A DNA stretch of 64,000 bases. Origin: Gemmatimonadota bacterium. GTDB lineage: Bacteria > Latescibacterota > UBA2968 > UBA8231. The notes below the pieces were generated by a model. It saw only the letters and a program-made list of their open reading frames with translations, did no database searches and was not told the DNA's origin. Shown here one piece after another: positions 26,149 through 34,074 of the stretch (its first letter is position 1; each line of letters starts with the position of its first letter). The stretch covers positions 62,001-126,000 of the forward strand of contig JABJJN010000076.1 in NCBI GenBank assembly GCA_018660835.1, read 5' to 3'. A program made the position numbers and the translations under genes.

Positions 26149-26651
26149 GTAGTCTGGGTGGGCCTCAAAGTGTGCCCTTGCAGGATCTGGGAGATGGCCG
26201 TTATCAATTGGTGAGTCAGCTGACGATCTCTGGTATGAATGAGCATCGTGTTGTTGAAGTGCTCATTCTGCAGGAGACGTCTCTGGGTGAGCACTGGATC
26301 AAGCTCACCCATGATGTTGTCGTCGATGGTGCAATGACTGCGGTACTGGAAAGCCATGATCCACTTGTCCCCGAAATTTTCAGCCTCTCACAGAATTACC
26401 CCAACCCCTTCAACCCGGAAACGACGATCCGCTTTGATCTGTCCACGTCGGCAGACGCGGAGCTGAGTCTGTTCAATATGTCCGGTCAGCGCGTGGCGAC
26501 GCTCCTTCGCGGTGCAAGAGAGGCGGGCAGCTACACTCTACGCTGGGATGGAACCGACGATGCGGGAAGAGCGCTCGCGTCGGGCATGTATTTCTATCGA
26601 CTTACCGCCGAGGATCATGTGGAGACGCGGAAGCTGATGCTATTGCGGTGA
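26010..26651 (+). CDS. C-terminal part of the FG-GAP protein with FlgD-like sorting domain (after frameshift)
   Basis: This frame continues the preceding protein: VQATRTVWETRPPATMESGTEV, a beta domain (LLSATAKPALFEPTATITSVTADLSSLGG...LGDGRYQL), then a C-terminal sorting/FlgD Ig-like domain FSLSQNYPNPFNPETTIRFDLSTSADAELSLFNMSGQRVATL...GMYFYRLTAEDHVETRKLMLLR. The last type is found on outer-surface proteins of FCB bacteria. The GTG at 26010 has no Shine-Dalgarno sequence and no signal peptide follows, so it should not be translated alone. The intact product would span 24469-26651, about 727 residues. Confidence 0.75.
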   Translation: MQATRTVWETRPPATMESGTEVLLSATAKPALFEPTATITSVTADLSSLGGPQSVPLQDLGDGRYQLVSQLTISGMNEHRVVEVLILQETSLGEHWIKLTHDVVVDGAMTAVLESHDPLVPEIFSLSQNYPNPFNPETTIRFDLSTSADAELSLFNMSGQRVATLLRGAREAGSYTLRWDGTDDAGRALASGMYFYRLTAEDHVETRKLMLLR

Positions 26652-26711
26652 CACCACCCCGGCTCTGCTGAAGACAACGGGCCCCATCAACCATTCTCAG
26701 GGAGGAATGTG

Positions 26712-27251
26712 ATGAATGTGCCTCGTATTGTTGGATTCGTGATGTTGATAACGACCCTCATGGTCGGCATTGGCAGCAATCTGTCTTCCATGACCGACCC
26801 GGGTTCGCTGGTTCTGGTGGTCGGGGGTATTCTCGGCATGCTGCTGCTGGGGCGGCACAATATTGGCGGGATGATCACCGCTGTGTTCTCGGACAACGCC
26901 GACGAGACCACTGTGAGACAGGCGATCGAGGGCTACAAGATGGGCCGCTACTACAGCATGGCCGCGGCAGCGGTCGCTCTGGGTATCGGTTCAATCGTCG
27001 TTTTGAAAAACCTCAACGACCCAGGATCCATCGGACCCGGTCTGGCCATCGCCTTGCTGAGTACACTGTATGCGCTGCTGCTTGGGTTTGTCCTGTTTCC
27101 CGGATTGCAGTCCGGCCTGGAGAATCGTCTCCCAGAGCCGGTGCCGGTGGACGAGCGTTTGGTGCCGGGGGCACTGCTGGCACTCGTATTCTGCACGGTC
27201 ATGACCGTCGCTGTTTTTGGGGTGCTCACCGCTTCTTTCACGGCCGGCTAA
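26712..27251 (+). CDS. Mini-MotA: MotA/TolQ/ExbB-like membrane protein, first of a tandem pair
   Basis: A 179-residue membrane protein with four to five hydrophobic helices. Two blocks are MotA-like: TDPGSLVLVVGGILGMLLLG (compare MotA's D-x-P-S-x-x-x-V-x-G-G-T helix 2) and VVLKNLNDPGSIGPGLAIALLSTLYALLLG (compare the MotA pore helix 3 NxDDPxxIGPGMAVALLTTLYG). The long cytoplasmic loop of MotA that contacts FliG is nearly absent. It would be an inner-membrane channel-like subunit. GGAGG at 26701-26705 fits ATG 26712. The next gene is its paralog seven bases on. No MotB/ExbD partner is adjacent. Confidence 0.7.
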   Translation: MNVPRIVGFVMLITTLMVGIGSNLSSMTDPGSLVLVVGGILGMLLLGRHNIGGMITAVFSDNADETTVRQAIEGYKMGRYYSMAAAAVALGIGSIVVLKNLNDPGSIGPGLAIALLSTLYALLLGFVLFPGLQSGLENRLPEPVPVDERLVPGALLALVFCTVMTVAVFGVLTASFTAG

Positions 27252-27258
27252 GGAGGAC

Positions 27259-27675
27259 ATGATGCGTTTCATAGGACTTATTCTGGTCGTCGTTGCCATC
27301 GTTGTCGCTGCCGGTGCCCATGCGAGCGCCCTGATCGATCCCCCTTCTTTCATCATGGTGTTCATCGGTACGATCGGCGCCCTTCTTTTCGCCGGTGTCA
27401 GCATCCCCTCGATGCTGAAGGCCTTCGCCTCTGCCAATCTCGAGGAAGAGGTGAAACAACAAGCCATCCGCGGATGGAAATTCGCTGCGGGTTTCAGTCT
27501 GGCACTGGGGGCTTCAGCAACATTCATCGGCCTCGTGATCATGCTGAAAAATATGGATGACCCGGCGGCCATCGGCCCGGGCTTCGCCATTGCCAATCTG
27601 ACGTCTTTCTACGCGCTCATCATCGCTTTCGCGATCAGCCTGCCGATCTATAAAAGTCTGGAGCGGAATCCGTAG
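27259..27675 (+). CDS. Mini-MotA: MotA/TolQ/ExbB-like membrane protein, second of a tandem pair
   Basis: A 138-residue paralog of the previous gene. It shares the DPPSFIMVFIGTIGALL helix, a short cytoplasmic link (SANLEEEVKQQAIRGWKFAAG) and the pore-like block GLVIMLKNMDDPAAIGPGFAIANLTSFYALIIAF. The link retains the EEE/R pattern seen before MotA helix 3, but most of the FliG-binding loop is missing. ATG 27259 or 27262 (ATGATG) follow a strong AAGGAGG. Conservation of the N-DDP-IGPG motif in both copies suggests a real channel or stator-like function. It is followed 52 bases later by the signal-peptidase-like gene, so all three may be cotranscribed. Confidence 0.7.
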   Translation: MMRFIGLILVVVAIVVAAGAHASALIDPPSFIMVFIGTIGALLFAGVSIPSMLKAFASANLEEEVKQQAIRGWKFAAGFSLALGASATFIGLVIMLKNMDDPAAIGPGFAIANLTSFYALIIAFAISLPIYKSLERNP

Positions 27676-27727
27676 GAGGACTATCGTTCTGCGACGATCG
27701 CATGGCCCAACCGACGAGGAACGGCAC

Positions 27728-28663
27728 ATGGAAACTGCGAGCGAACAACAGATGCGCACTGGCTCCCGCAGGCGCTGGTGGCTGGCAGCATTGTTGAGCT
27801 ACTGGCTACCCGGTCTTGGGCAGGTCTACAATGGCCAGGCGTCGAGGGGCACTCGATTCTTTGTGGCGGCAATGGTCGCGGCGATCTTCATGGCGATCGC
27901 TCTGACACGCGAGGCGATATCTGCGTCTGCCGGACTCATCTTTCTCCTGGCCTTCATCCTCACCACCATCGCTTCCGTCGTGGAGGCAGGGCTCGCAGCG
28001 AGGCGTCAGCCGGATCCTTTCCCGTGCAGGCAGTACAATCGCTGGTATGTCTACGTTGTGGCTGCGCTGCTCTCCATGTTCGCTTTCACACCCGCACTCA
28101 AACAGTTCGTGCACACCTTCTATATACCCTCCGGGGCGATGGAGGATTCGCTTCTCATCGGTGACTACATCCTGGCGGATATGACGCCTGACAAGCCGGT
28201 TGCGGGAGAGTTGCTGATCTACGAGTCTCTCGAAGAGCCTGTCAGGATGTTGATCAAGCGCTGTGTCGCTGCTGGCGGCCAGATTGTGGAAATCCGCGAC
28301 AAGGTGCTTTACGTGGACGGGTCGGTCGTGCCACTGCCACCAGATGGCAAGCACGTGGACTCCGTGGTTTATCCTGCTGATTCGCGGGAGCGCGACAACC
28401 TTGGTCCCTTGAGGGTGCCCTCAGGTCACCTCTTCATGATGGGGGACAATCGCGACCGGAGTCGCGACAGCCGCTACACCGGGCCTGCACCCCTGGCGAA
28501 GATCAAGGGCAAGGCCATCATCATCTACTGGTCGGCGACACCCACGTCTGTGCTTCAACTCAGAGGCTGGCCGAAACCTTTTGTGGAGGTGGCCAATTCC
28601 TTGTGGAACTTGCCATCCCTCTTTTCGCGCACGCGGTTTGGTCGTATTGGCATGTTGATTTGA
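27728..28663 (+). CDS. Signal peptidase I family protein (S26A) with TM2-like N-terminal domain; nucleophile Ser replaced by Ala
   Basis: A 311-residue membrane protein. Residues 15-125 form three to four helices beginning LAALLSYWLPGLGQVYNGQASRG, a TM2/DUF5683-like segment often fused to LepB in deep-branching bacteria. The S26A catalytic domain follows, with box B FYIPSGAMEDSLLIGDYIL, general base Lys in MLIKRCVAAGGQIVEIRD (K177) and box E MGDNRDRSRDSR. In E. coli LepB box B is PSGSM with the second Ser as nucleophile; here that residue is Ala137, while the first Ser (135) remains. The enzyme may be inactive, or use Ser135. It follows the two mini-MotA genes and is convergent with the acyltransferase gene. 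Confidence 0.85.
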   Translation: METASEQQMRTGSRRRWWLAALLSYWLPGLGQVYNGQASRGTRFFVAAMVAAIFMAIALTREAISASAGLIFLLAFILTTIASVVEAGLAARRQPDPFPCRQYNRWYVYVVAALLSMFAFTPALKQFVHTFYIPSGAMEDSLLIGDYILADMTPDKPVAGELLIYESLEEPVRMLIKRCVAAGGQIVEIRDKVLYVDGSVVPLPPDGKHVDSVVYPADSRERDNLGPLRVPSGHLFMMGDNRDRSRDSRYTGPAPLAKIKGKAIIIYWSATPTSVLQLRGWPKPFVEVANSLWNLPSLFSRTRFGRIGMLI

Positions 28664-28682
28664 GTGATTCGATCGGCAGATG

Positions 28683-30620
28683 TCAGCCACCGATCGTCGT
28701 TGTCAGGCCGAAAACCTGAGCACCTGTGGAGACATACAGGGTTGCCATGTCATCTCCTGCCAAAGAGACGGTCAAGGGGCGCACTCGATCCGTTTGCAGT
28801 GGCACGTCGGGGAAGTCGACCACGCCCAACAGGCGTCCTGCGGATGAGAAGACCTGCAGGCCCGCTCGAGACGTGACATAGAGTCGCCCTGCAACGTCGA
28901 CGGTCAGTCCTTCCGGCGCCGCATCGGCTGTGCGGTGCAGATCATCCCGATCGTAGCGACCGTCACCGCGAAATAGTTCGGCAATCACTCTCTGGTTCGA
29001 CAACTTGCCGGTCTGCCCGACATCGAAGGCCCACACGTTGTAGTCACCCATGGCGACTGCATATAGTGTGCGGCCATCGTGGCTCAGTGTTACCCCACGC
29101 GCCTCAGGCAAGTGTGCGACCTGTCGCGGTGTTTTCGTGCCGGCATCGACAAAGTAGACACCACTGCTGTCGCCTTCACCGGCGCTGAAGAACACGCCCC
29201 CATTGCGATCTGCTGCCATGTGCAAAGGTTGCATCGGGGTATGGGTGGAATCCACGAGGCTGCCTTCGAGTGCTGTCAGGGCGCTGAGTTCAAGATCCAT
29301 CGCCTGGTCTACGTGGACAGGGCGCTGGGCGGGGATGACCTGCCGCAATTCAACCGTTCTGTCCAGCAGCGTGTGCGACCAGGAAGTGCGTGGCAAGCCA
29401 ACGGTCAGCATGACGACGTGCATGCCTACGAGCGCCCATGCTGCCGCCCGAGGTCGAGCCCGCATCTGCAAGCCTATCAAGACACTGGCCGTGGCGACGA
29501 GGGTGAAGATGAGGAACACCTTTGCCGGTGCGGGAATATCCGTCGTCAGCAGTCCGAGACGAAACACCAGGATCAGGGGATAGTGAATGAGATACGTCGG
29601 GTACGACACCTGGGCGAGGCGGGCGCAGATCGTCGAGGGCTTGTTCATGTATCGATACGCGAGGCCGATAGCGGCGACGAGAAACCACAATGCCGAGATC
29701 GTCATCCACAAGGTCGCGAAGAGTCTGAAGACCACGGGCGGTACGTGATCGCCCATGATGTTGTAGGTGGAGGCGAACACACCGAGACCGACCATGGCCA
29801 GCACGAGCACGCCAAGAGCACGCCAGCCCGGTGGCTTGAGATGAGTGAACCAGCCGCGTGAATAGGCAAAGATACCGAGGGCGAAGAACACGCCATGGTT
29901 GATCCAGCTGACGGGTTGGAAGTGCACGATCCCCAGAAATAGTCCGCCCTCCAAACCGAGCAGGGCGATGGGTGTTTGCACGGCGGTCATCAACACGGCC
30001 GCTATGAGCAAGGTCATGCCGGACACGCGCTGGCCCTGTTTTGCAGCTGGCGTCTTTAAGGACGGCAGCGTGAACTTCGCACCCCAGCGCAGCCAAAGGA
30101 CATGGACCAGGGTGAAGAGGAGCAGAAACTGCAGAAGCTCCGACAGGAACCAGAAGTGCATGGGGTTCAGTTGCGAATTGGTGGTGAAGACGGAGGGCAC
30201 GAGGTCGAGGCTGAAACCACTGGCGAGCATGCCGGACCAGAAGTGCCAATAGCTGTCCGTCTCCAGGCCGCTGAAGGATTGGCTGTAGTAGCCGAGGAAA
30301 GGCATCAGGGGCGCGAGGAAAAAGACACACAGCAGATAAGGGATGCCGAGGCGATAGAGCTTGCCGCGCACAAAATCGCCGGAACCGCGCTTGAGCAGGG
30401 ACGGCAACGCAAAGAAGCCGGCCACAAAGAACAGGACACTCATTCCGGGTAGTCCGGCGATGATGTTTCGCGCAATGCCGACGGCGCCACCGGCTTGTGA
30501 CTCCATAAAGAATTCCGGCATGCCGCTGTAGCCGGCGCAGACGTGGAACAGGACTACGCGGGCGACCATGATCCAGCGAAGGTTGTCGAGAAAAGTGAGT
30601 CGGTTGGTTCCTGTGGACAT
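28683..30620 (-). CDS. Acyltransferase 3 family membrane protein fused to a C-terminal beta-propeller
   Basis: A roughly 645-residue fusion. The first about 400 residues are an OafA/YrhL-type acyltransferase 3 domain with about ten transmembrane helices, including RLTFLDNLRWIMVARVVLFHVCAGY (catalytic His region) and the VSYPTYLIHYPLILVFRLG motif near the end of the domain. The last about 200 residues, after a linker, form a soluble propeller of SMP-30/NHL type (GVTLSHDGRTLYAVAMGDYN, GLTVDVAGRLYVTSRAGLQVFSSAGR). Acyltransferase 3 proteins O-acylate extracytoplasmic glycans; the propeller may bind the acceptor. ATG 30620 has GAGG upstream; ATG 30632 adds four residues without one. Confidence 0.82.
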   Translation of the reverse strand: MSTGTNRLTFLDNLRWIMVARVVLFHVCAGYSGMPEFFMESQAGGAVGIARNIIAGLPGMSVLFFVAGFFALPSLLKRGSGDFVRGKLYRLGIPYLLCVFFLAPLMPFLGYYSQSFSGLETDSYWHFWSGMLASGFSLDLVPSVFTTNSQLNPMHFWFLSELLQFLLLFTLVHVLWLRWGAKFTLPSLKTPAAKQGQRVSGMTLLIAAVLMTAVQTPIALLGLEGGLFLGIVHFQPVSWINHGVFFALGIFAYSRGWFTHLKPPGWRALGVLVLAMVGLGVFASTYNIMGDHVPPVVFRLFATLWMTISALWFLVAAIGLAYRYMNKPSTICARLAQVSYPTYLIHYPLILVFRLGLLTTDIPAPAKVFLIFTLVATASVLIGLQMRARPRAAAWALVGMHVVMLTVGLPRTSWSHTLLDRTVELRQVIPAQRPVHVDQAMDLELSALTALEGSLVDSTHTPMQPLHMAADRNGGVFFSAGEGDSSGVYFVDAGTKTPRQVAHLPEARGVTLSHDGRTLYAVAMGDYNVWAFDVGQTGKLSNQRVIAELFRGDGRYDRDDLHRTADAAPEGLTVDVAGRLYVTSRAGLQVFSSAGRLLGVVDFPDVPLQTDRVRPLTVSLAGDDMATLYVSTGAQVFGLTTTIGG

Positions 30621-30736
30621 GCGAGGCCTCATGGGCGTTTAAACGTTCAAGTTTAGCCGTGCTTGTCACGCCACCTTGCAAGGGTTATGCCAAGTGGGAT
30701 TGACCGAGAAGCACACCTTTCGAGGCCCCATCAACT

Positions 30737-30771
30737 GTTCGATATCGAACGGTCGTTGTTCAGTATCGGTC
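30737..30771 (+). promoter_or_regulatory. Two phased palindromic activator sites (putative UAS of the sigma-54 promoter)
   Basis: A perfect 14-bp palindrome GTTCGATATCGAAC (30737-30750) is followed by a second, imperfect copy GTTCAGTATCGGTC (30758-30771; 10 of 14 identical). The centres are 21 bp apart, two helical turns, so bound dimers would face the same side. They end about 55 bases before the -24 element at 30827, the expected place for an NtrC-type enhancer. The likely binder is the activator encoded at 35336-36697. Confidence 0.6.
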
Positions 30772-30825
30772 GATTTGAAATCATCGGAGAATCTGTAACT
30801 CGTTGTTTTTACGCCACTTCAGGTG

Positions 30826-30841
30826 CGGCACGTCGATTGCA
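30826..30841 (+). promoter_or_regulatory. Sigma-54 (RpoN) -24/-12 promoter
   Basis: CGGCACGTCGATTGCA matches the consensus TGGCACG-N4-TTGCA at every position except the first base, with the obligatory GG (30827-30828) and GC (30839-30840) exactly 10 bases apart. Transcription would start near 30851, only about 15 bases before ATG 30866, leaving the AAGGAGA site in a short leader. It would drive the HlyD-ABC-activator-kinase operon. Confidence 0.75.
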
Positions 30842-30865
30842 ATGGGTCATGGCAAGGAGACTATC

Positions 30866-32116
30866 ATGGATCGCGAAATCGACGTAGCAGACAAGAGAAA
30901 ACAGTGGGCAAAGCGTCTGATCACGCCTCTTGGCGTCATCGTATTGCTGGCCTCCGCACTCATGTGGTTGCCGGGTTGGGTCCGTCCTTCCCTCGACCGC
31001 CAGCAGATCCGCACGGCACGCGTAGAGTGGGGTCAGGTGCAGTCGACGATTACAGCATCGGGCACGGTCGTCCCCGAATTCGAGCAGGTGATCGCCAGTC
31101 CGATCGACTCGCGTGTGATGGCCATTCGGCAACGCCCCGGCGCGCTGCTAACTGTTGGCCAGCCGATTGTTGAACTCGATCTGAGTGCATCGGAACTGGT
31201 CGTAGAGCGGCTCACGGAGGAGATCGCGCTGAAGCAGAACCAGCAGGCGCAACTGCGTCAGGGTTTGGATCGCGAACTCAACGATCTGGTGACGCGGCGC
31301 GAGATCAAGGTGCTGGAGTGGGAGAACCTGCAGGCGCGGGCTGAGCAGAATCGCCAGCTCTTCGATATGGGTGCCACGTCGAAGAATTCACTGCGTGAAT
31401 CGGAACTCAGCGAGGAACGTGCTGAACTCGAGTTGCACAAGCTCGACAAGGATGTCGCCAACATCAGAGAGCGAACGCAGACGCAGATGGAAGGTCTGGC
31501 GCTCGAGATGTTGATCCTCGACAAGGAGCGTGGCGACGCGCAGCGACGACTTGATCGCGCCCGTATCCGTGCCGATCGAGATGGCGTACTCACCTGGGTT
31601 GTGCCGCGTGAAGGCGCCACAGTGCGTCAGGGTGAGGTCGTGGCCCGCATCGCCGATCTGAACGCCTTCCGCATTGACGCCACCGTCTCCGACGTACACG
31701 CCGGGGAGCTGCATCCGGGTCTGGCCGTCAGTGTGCGAATTGACGAGGGCGAACACCTGATGGGTACGATCACGCGCGTGCTGCCGGCAATCGAAGACGG
31801 CATCGTCAAGTTTGAGGCGAACCTCGAAGGCGCCGACGATGCCCGACTACGTGCCAACCTGCGCGTCGACGTCCACATCATCACGGCGCGCAAGGATCAC
31901 ACGCTGAGAATTCGCAAAGGTCCCTTTGTCAGCGGCGACGAGGGGGATCGCGATGTCTTCGTCATCCGCAATGATATGGCCACCAAGACGACCGCAAGTA
32001 TCGGTATCTCCAGCTACGAGCACTTCGAAGTCGAGGGCGGTCTCCTCGAAGGCGATGAAATCATTATTTCGAGTATGAAAGAGTTTATCCACATGGATCA
32101 CATCCAGATCCGCTGA
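30866..32116 (+). CDS. HlyD/MacA-type periplasmic adaptor protein of an ABC exporter
   Basis: A 416-residue membrane-fusion protein. One N-terminal anchor helix (LITPLGVIVLLASALMWLPGW, about residues 14-36) is followed by the barrel-lipoyl entry RTARVEWGQVQSTITASGTVVPEFEQVIASPIDSRV. A long coiled coil follows (residues about 110-220, rich in E, R, L and Q), then the closing lipoyl half (RADRDGVLTWVVPREGATVRQGEVVARIAD) and the beta-barrel. It would link an inner-membrane ABC transporter to an outer-membrane channel. ATG 30866 has AAGGAGA five bases upstream. It is the first gene of the sigma-54-type operon; the ATPase starts 13 bases after it. Confidence 0.87.
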   Translation: MDREIDVADKRKQWAKRLITPLGVIVLLASALMWLPGWVRPSLDRQQIRTARVEWGQVQSTITASGTVVPEFEQVIASPIDSRVMAIRQRPGALLTVGQPIVELDLSASELVVERLTEEIALKQNQQAQLRQGLDRELNDLVTRREIKVLEWENLQARAEQNRQLFDMGATSKNSLRESELSEERAELELHKLDKDVANIRERTQTQMEGLALEMLILDKERGDAQRRLDRARIRADRDGVLTWVVPREGATVRQGEVVARIADLNAFRIDATVSDVHAGELHPGLAVSVRIDEGEHLMGTITRVLPAIEDGIVKFEANLEGADDARLRANLRVDVHIITARKDHTLRIRKGPFVSGDEGDRDVFVIRNDMATKTTASIGISSYEHFEVEGGLLEGDEIIISSMKEFIHMDHIQIR

Positions 32117-32129
32117 AGGAGACAAACTG

Positions 32130-32816
32130 ATGATCAAACTGGAAAACATCGAAAAGCTCTACCGCACGGACACGATGGAAACTGTGGCCCTGGGAAACGT
32201 GAACCTGGAAGTCGAGGACGGGGAGTTCATCTCCATCATGGGGCCTTCCGGTTCGGGCAAGAGCACGCTGCTCAACATCATGGGACTGCTGGACGTGCCT
32301 TCCGGTGGCACGGTGAGTCTCAATGGCAATCCCATCGAGTCATATCGCGATCGCCACCTGGCACGCGTCCGCAACGAGCAGTTGGGTTTCATCTTCCAGA
32401 GCTTTCACCTGATCAGCGACCTGAGTGTCGTCGACAACGTCGAGATCCCGCTGTTGTATCGATCCGGTGTGTCGGGTTCTGAACGTCGCAAGATGGCGCT
32501 GGAAGCACTGGACCGAGTGGGTCTGTCGTCGCGGGTCAAGCATTTTCCCTCGCAGTTGTCGGGTGGTCAGCAGCAGCGGGTTGCCATTGCCCGTGCCATC
32601 GTCGGCAAGCCGCGAATTCTGCTGGCGGATGAGCCGACAGGCAATCTCGACAGTGCCATGGGCGACGAGATCATGGGGATCCTGCACGAGTTGCATAGTG
32701 AGGGAACGACGATCGTCATGGTCACTCATGACGCGCGCATGGCCGAAATGACGGAGCGCATTGTGCGGGTCTTCGATGGTCAGCTCGTGGCAGCTCAGGA
32801 GGTCCAGTATGCTTAG
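32130..32816 (+). CDS. ABC transporter ATP-binding protein (MacB/LolD type)
   Basis: A 228-residue ABC ATPase with all motifs: Walker A GPSGSGKST (about residue 38), Q-loop in LGFIFQSFHLI, signature LSGGQQQRVAIARAI, Walker B ILLADEPTGNLD and the switch His in TTIVMVTHDARMAE. The MDVPSGG/LNG spacing and the GNLDS D-loop place it with MacB, LolD and FtsE ATPases that energise type VII mechanotransmission transporters. GGAGA lies ahead of ATG 32130. Its last eight bases overlap the first permease gene, so the ATPase and permease are made together. Confidence 0.93.
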   Translation: MIKLENIEKLYRTDTMETVALGNVNLEVEDGEFISIMGPSGSGKSTLLNIMGLLDVPSGGTVSLNGNPIESYRDRHLARVRNEQLGFIFQSFHLISDLSVVDNVEIPLLYRSGVSGSERRKMALEALDRVGLSSRVKHFPSQLSGGQQQRVAIARAIVGKPRILLADEPTGNLDSAMGDEIMGILHELHSEGTTIVMVTHDARMAEMTERIVRVFDGQLVAAQEVQYA

Positions 32817-34071
32817 CAACTATCTCAAGATCGCCTTCAAGGTCTTCCTGCGGCGCAAGATCTTCACCCTCATCAGTCTCTTCGCGATCAGTGCGACCCT
32901 GGTGATGCTGATGGTGGGTGTGGCCATCTCCGATCACATCTTCGGACCGGCTTATCCCGAAACTCGGGCTGACCGCACGCTGATGGTGTCGATGCTCAAG
33001 GCCAGCCATTCCGACGCAAACAGAAACAGCATGAGTCCCACCAGTTATGGTTTCCTGGATCGCTACGTGCGGAATCTGCCGCACGTCGAGAAGGTGGCGA
33101 TCTCGAGCCACTCGCTGATGGCGCTGATCCAGCCGGTGATCTCCTTCCACGACGGCGCGCAGATCAAGTCGGCCCTGAAGCGCACGGATGGTGTCTTCTG
33201 GGAAATTCTCGAGGCTGAATTTCTGGAAGGGCAGCCTTACTCGATCGATGACGTCGAACACGGCCGATATGTGGCCGTCATCAACGAGGCGACGAGCCAG
33301 GCCTTCTTTGGTCAGTCGTCAGCCCTCGGTGAGACCATTGAGATCGCTGGACAGCGCTTCCGCGTTGTCGGTGTAGTCGCCAATGTTCCGGCCTTTCGTC
33401 TGGCCTCTTTCGCCGATATCTGGGTGCCAGTGACAACTGTCCCCGATCTGAAGGCATTGAACTACACAAGCATCCCCGGCGCCTATGAGGCCATGATCCT
33501 GGCTGAGAGTGTTGCCGATATTCCACGAATCAAGGAGGAATTCGCCTACGCCCTGACGCAGGTTGAGTTTCCTAACCCTGAGCGTTTCAACCAGGTCGCA
33601 GGGGGAGCAGACACGCTCTTCGAGAGTATCTCCCGATTCATGTTCAGCGATGACCTGAGCGAGAGCCATCCCCAGAGACTGTTGGCTGTGATGATTGCTT
33701 TGGTGGTCCTGTTCATGGTCCTGCCCGCCATCAGCCTGGTAAACATCAACGTGAGTCGGATTATGGAGCGGGCCTCCGAGATCGGCGTGCGCAAGTCCTT
33801 CGGTGCTGCCTCCACGACGCTCATAGGCCAGTTTGTTGTCGAAAATGTCCTGCTGTCCCTGATGGGAGGGATCATCGGCATCGGCTTCACAGAGGTCGTC
33901 CTCTACCTGCTGAGCAACAGCTATCTGATCCCCTATGCAGAGTTCCACATCAACTACCGCGTCTTCGTCTATGGGTTGCTGATGGCGATGTTTTTCGGCG
34001 TCTTCGCCGGCGTCTATCCCGCCTGGAAAATGTCCCGGCTGCACCCCGTCGAAGCCCTGAGGAGGAAATAG
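32809..34071 (+). CDS. ABC transporter permease (FtsX/MacB-PCD type), first copy
   Basis: A 420-residue permease with the type VII layout: an N-terminal helix (IFTLISLFAISATLVMLMVGVAISD), a periplasmic MacB_PCD domain (residues about 45-270), then three C-terminal helices (LLAVMIALVVLFMVLPAISLVNINVSRIMERASEIGVRKSFGA; VLLSLMGGIIGIGFTEVVLYLL; YGLLMAMFFGVFAGVYPAWKMSRLHPVEALR). The EIGVRKSFGA coupling motif and the terminal P-x-EALR are diagnostic of the FtsX family. The start is ATG 32809 with AGGAGG upstream, inside the end of the ATPase gene. It is probably a heterodimer with the next gene. Confidence 0.9.
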   Translation: MLSNYLKIAFKVFLRRKIFTLISLFAISATLVMLMVGVAISDHIFGPAYPETRADRTLMVSMLKASHSDANRNSMSPTSYGFLDRYVRNLPHVEKVAISSHSLMALIQPVISFHDGAQIKSALKRTDGVFWEILEAEFLEGQPYSIDDVEHGRYVAVINEATSQAFFGQSSALGETIEIAGQRFRVVGVVANVPAFRLASFADIWVPVTTVPDLKALNYTSIPGAYEAMILAESVADIPRIKEEFAYALTQVEFPNPERFNQVAGGADTLFESISRFMFSDDLSESHPQRLLAVMIALVVLFMVLPAISLVNINVSRIMERASEIGVRKSFGAASTTLIGQFVVENVLLSLMGGIIGIGFTEVVLYLLSNSYLIPYAEFHINYRVFVYGLLMAMFFGVFAGVYPAWKMSRLHPVEALRRK

Positions 34072-34074
34072 TCG

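Noticed and set aside
30636..30645. CGTTTAAACG palindrome as an operator of the acyltransferase gene
   Set aside because: It is a single 10-bp palindrome without a second copy or promoter context.
29350..30681. 443-codon open frame on the minus strand in another phase over the acyltransferase gene
   Set aside because: Composition is Arg/Pro/His-rich without hydrophobic helices; the other phase gives a complete acyltransferase 3 with proper membrane segments.
30665..30682. TGTCACGCCACCTTGCA as a second sigma-54 site
   Set aside because: The GG doublet is broken (GT) and the spacing to GC is 11 instead of 10, unlike the well-formed site at 30826.
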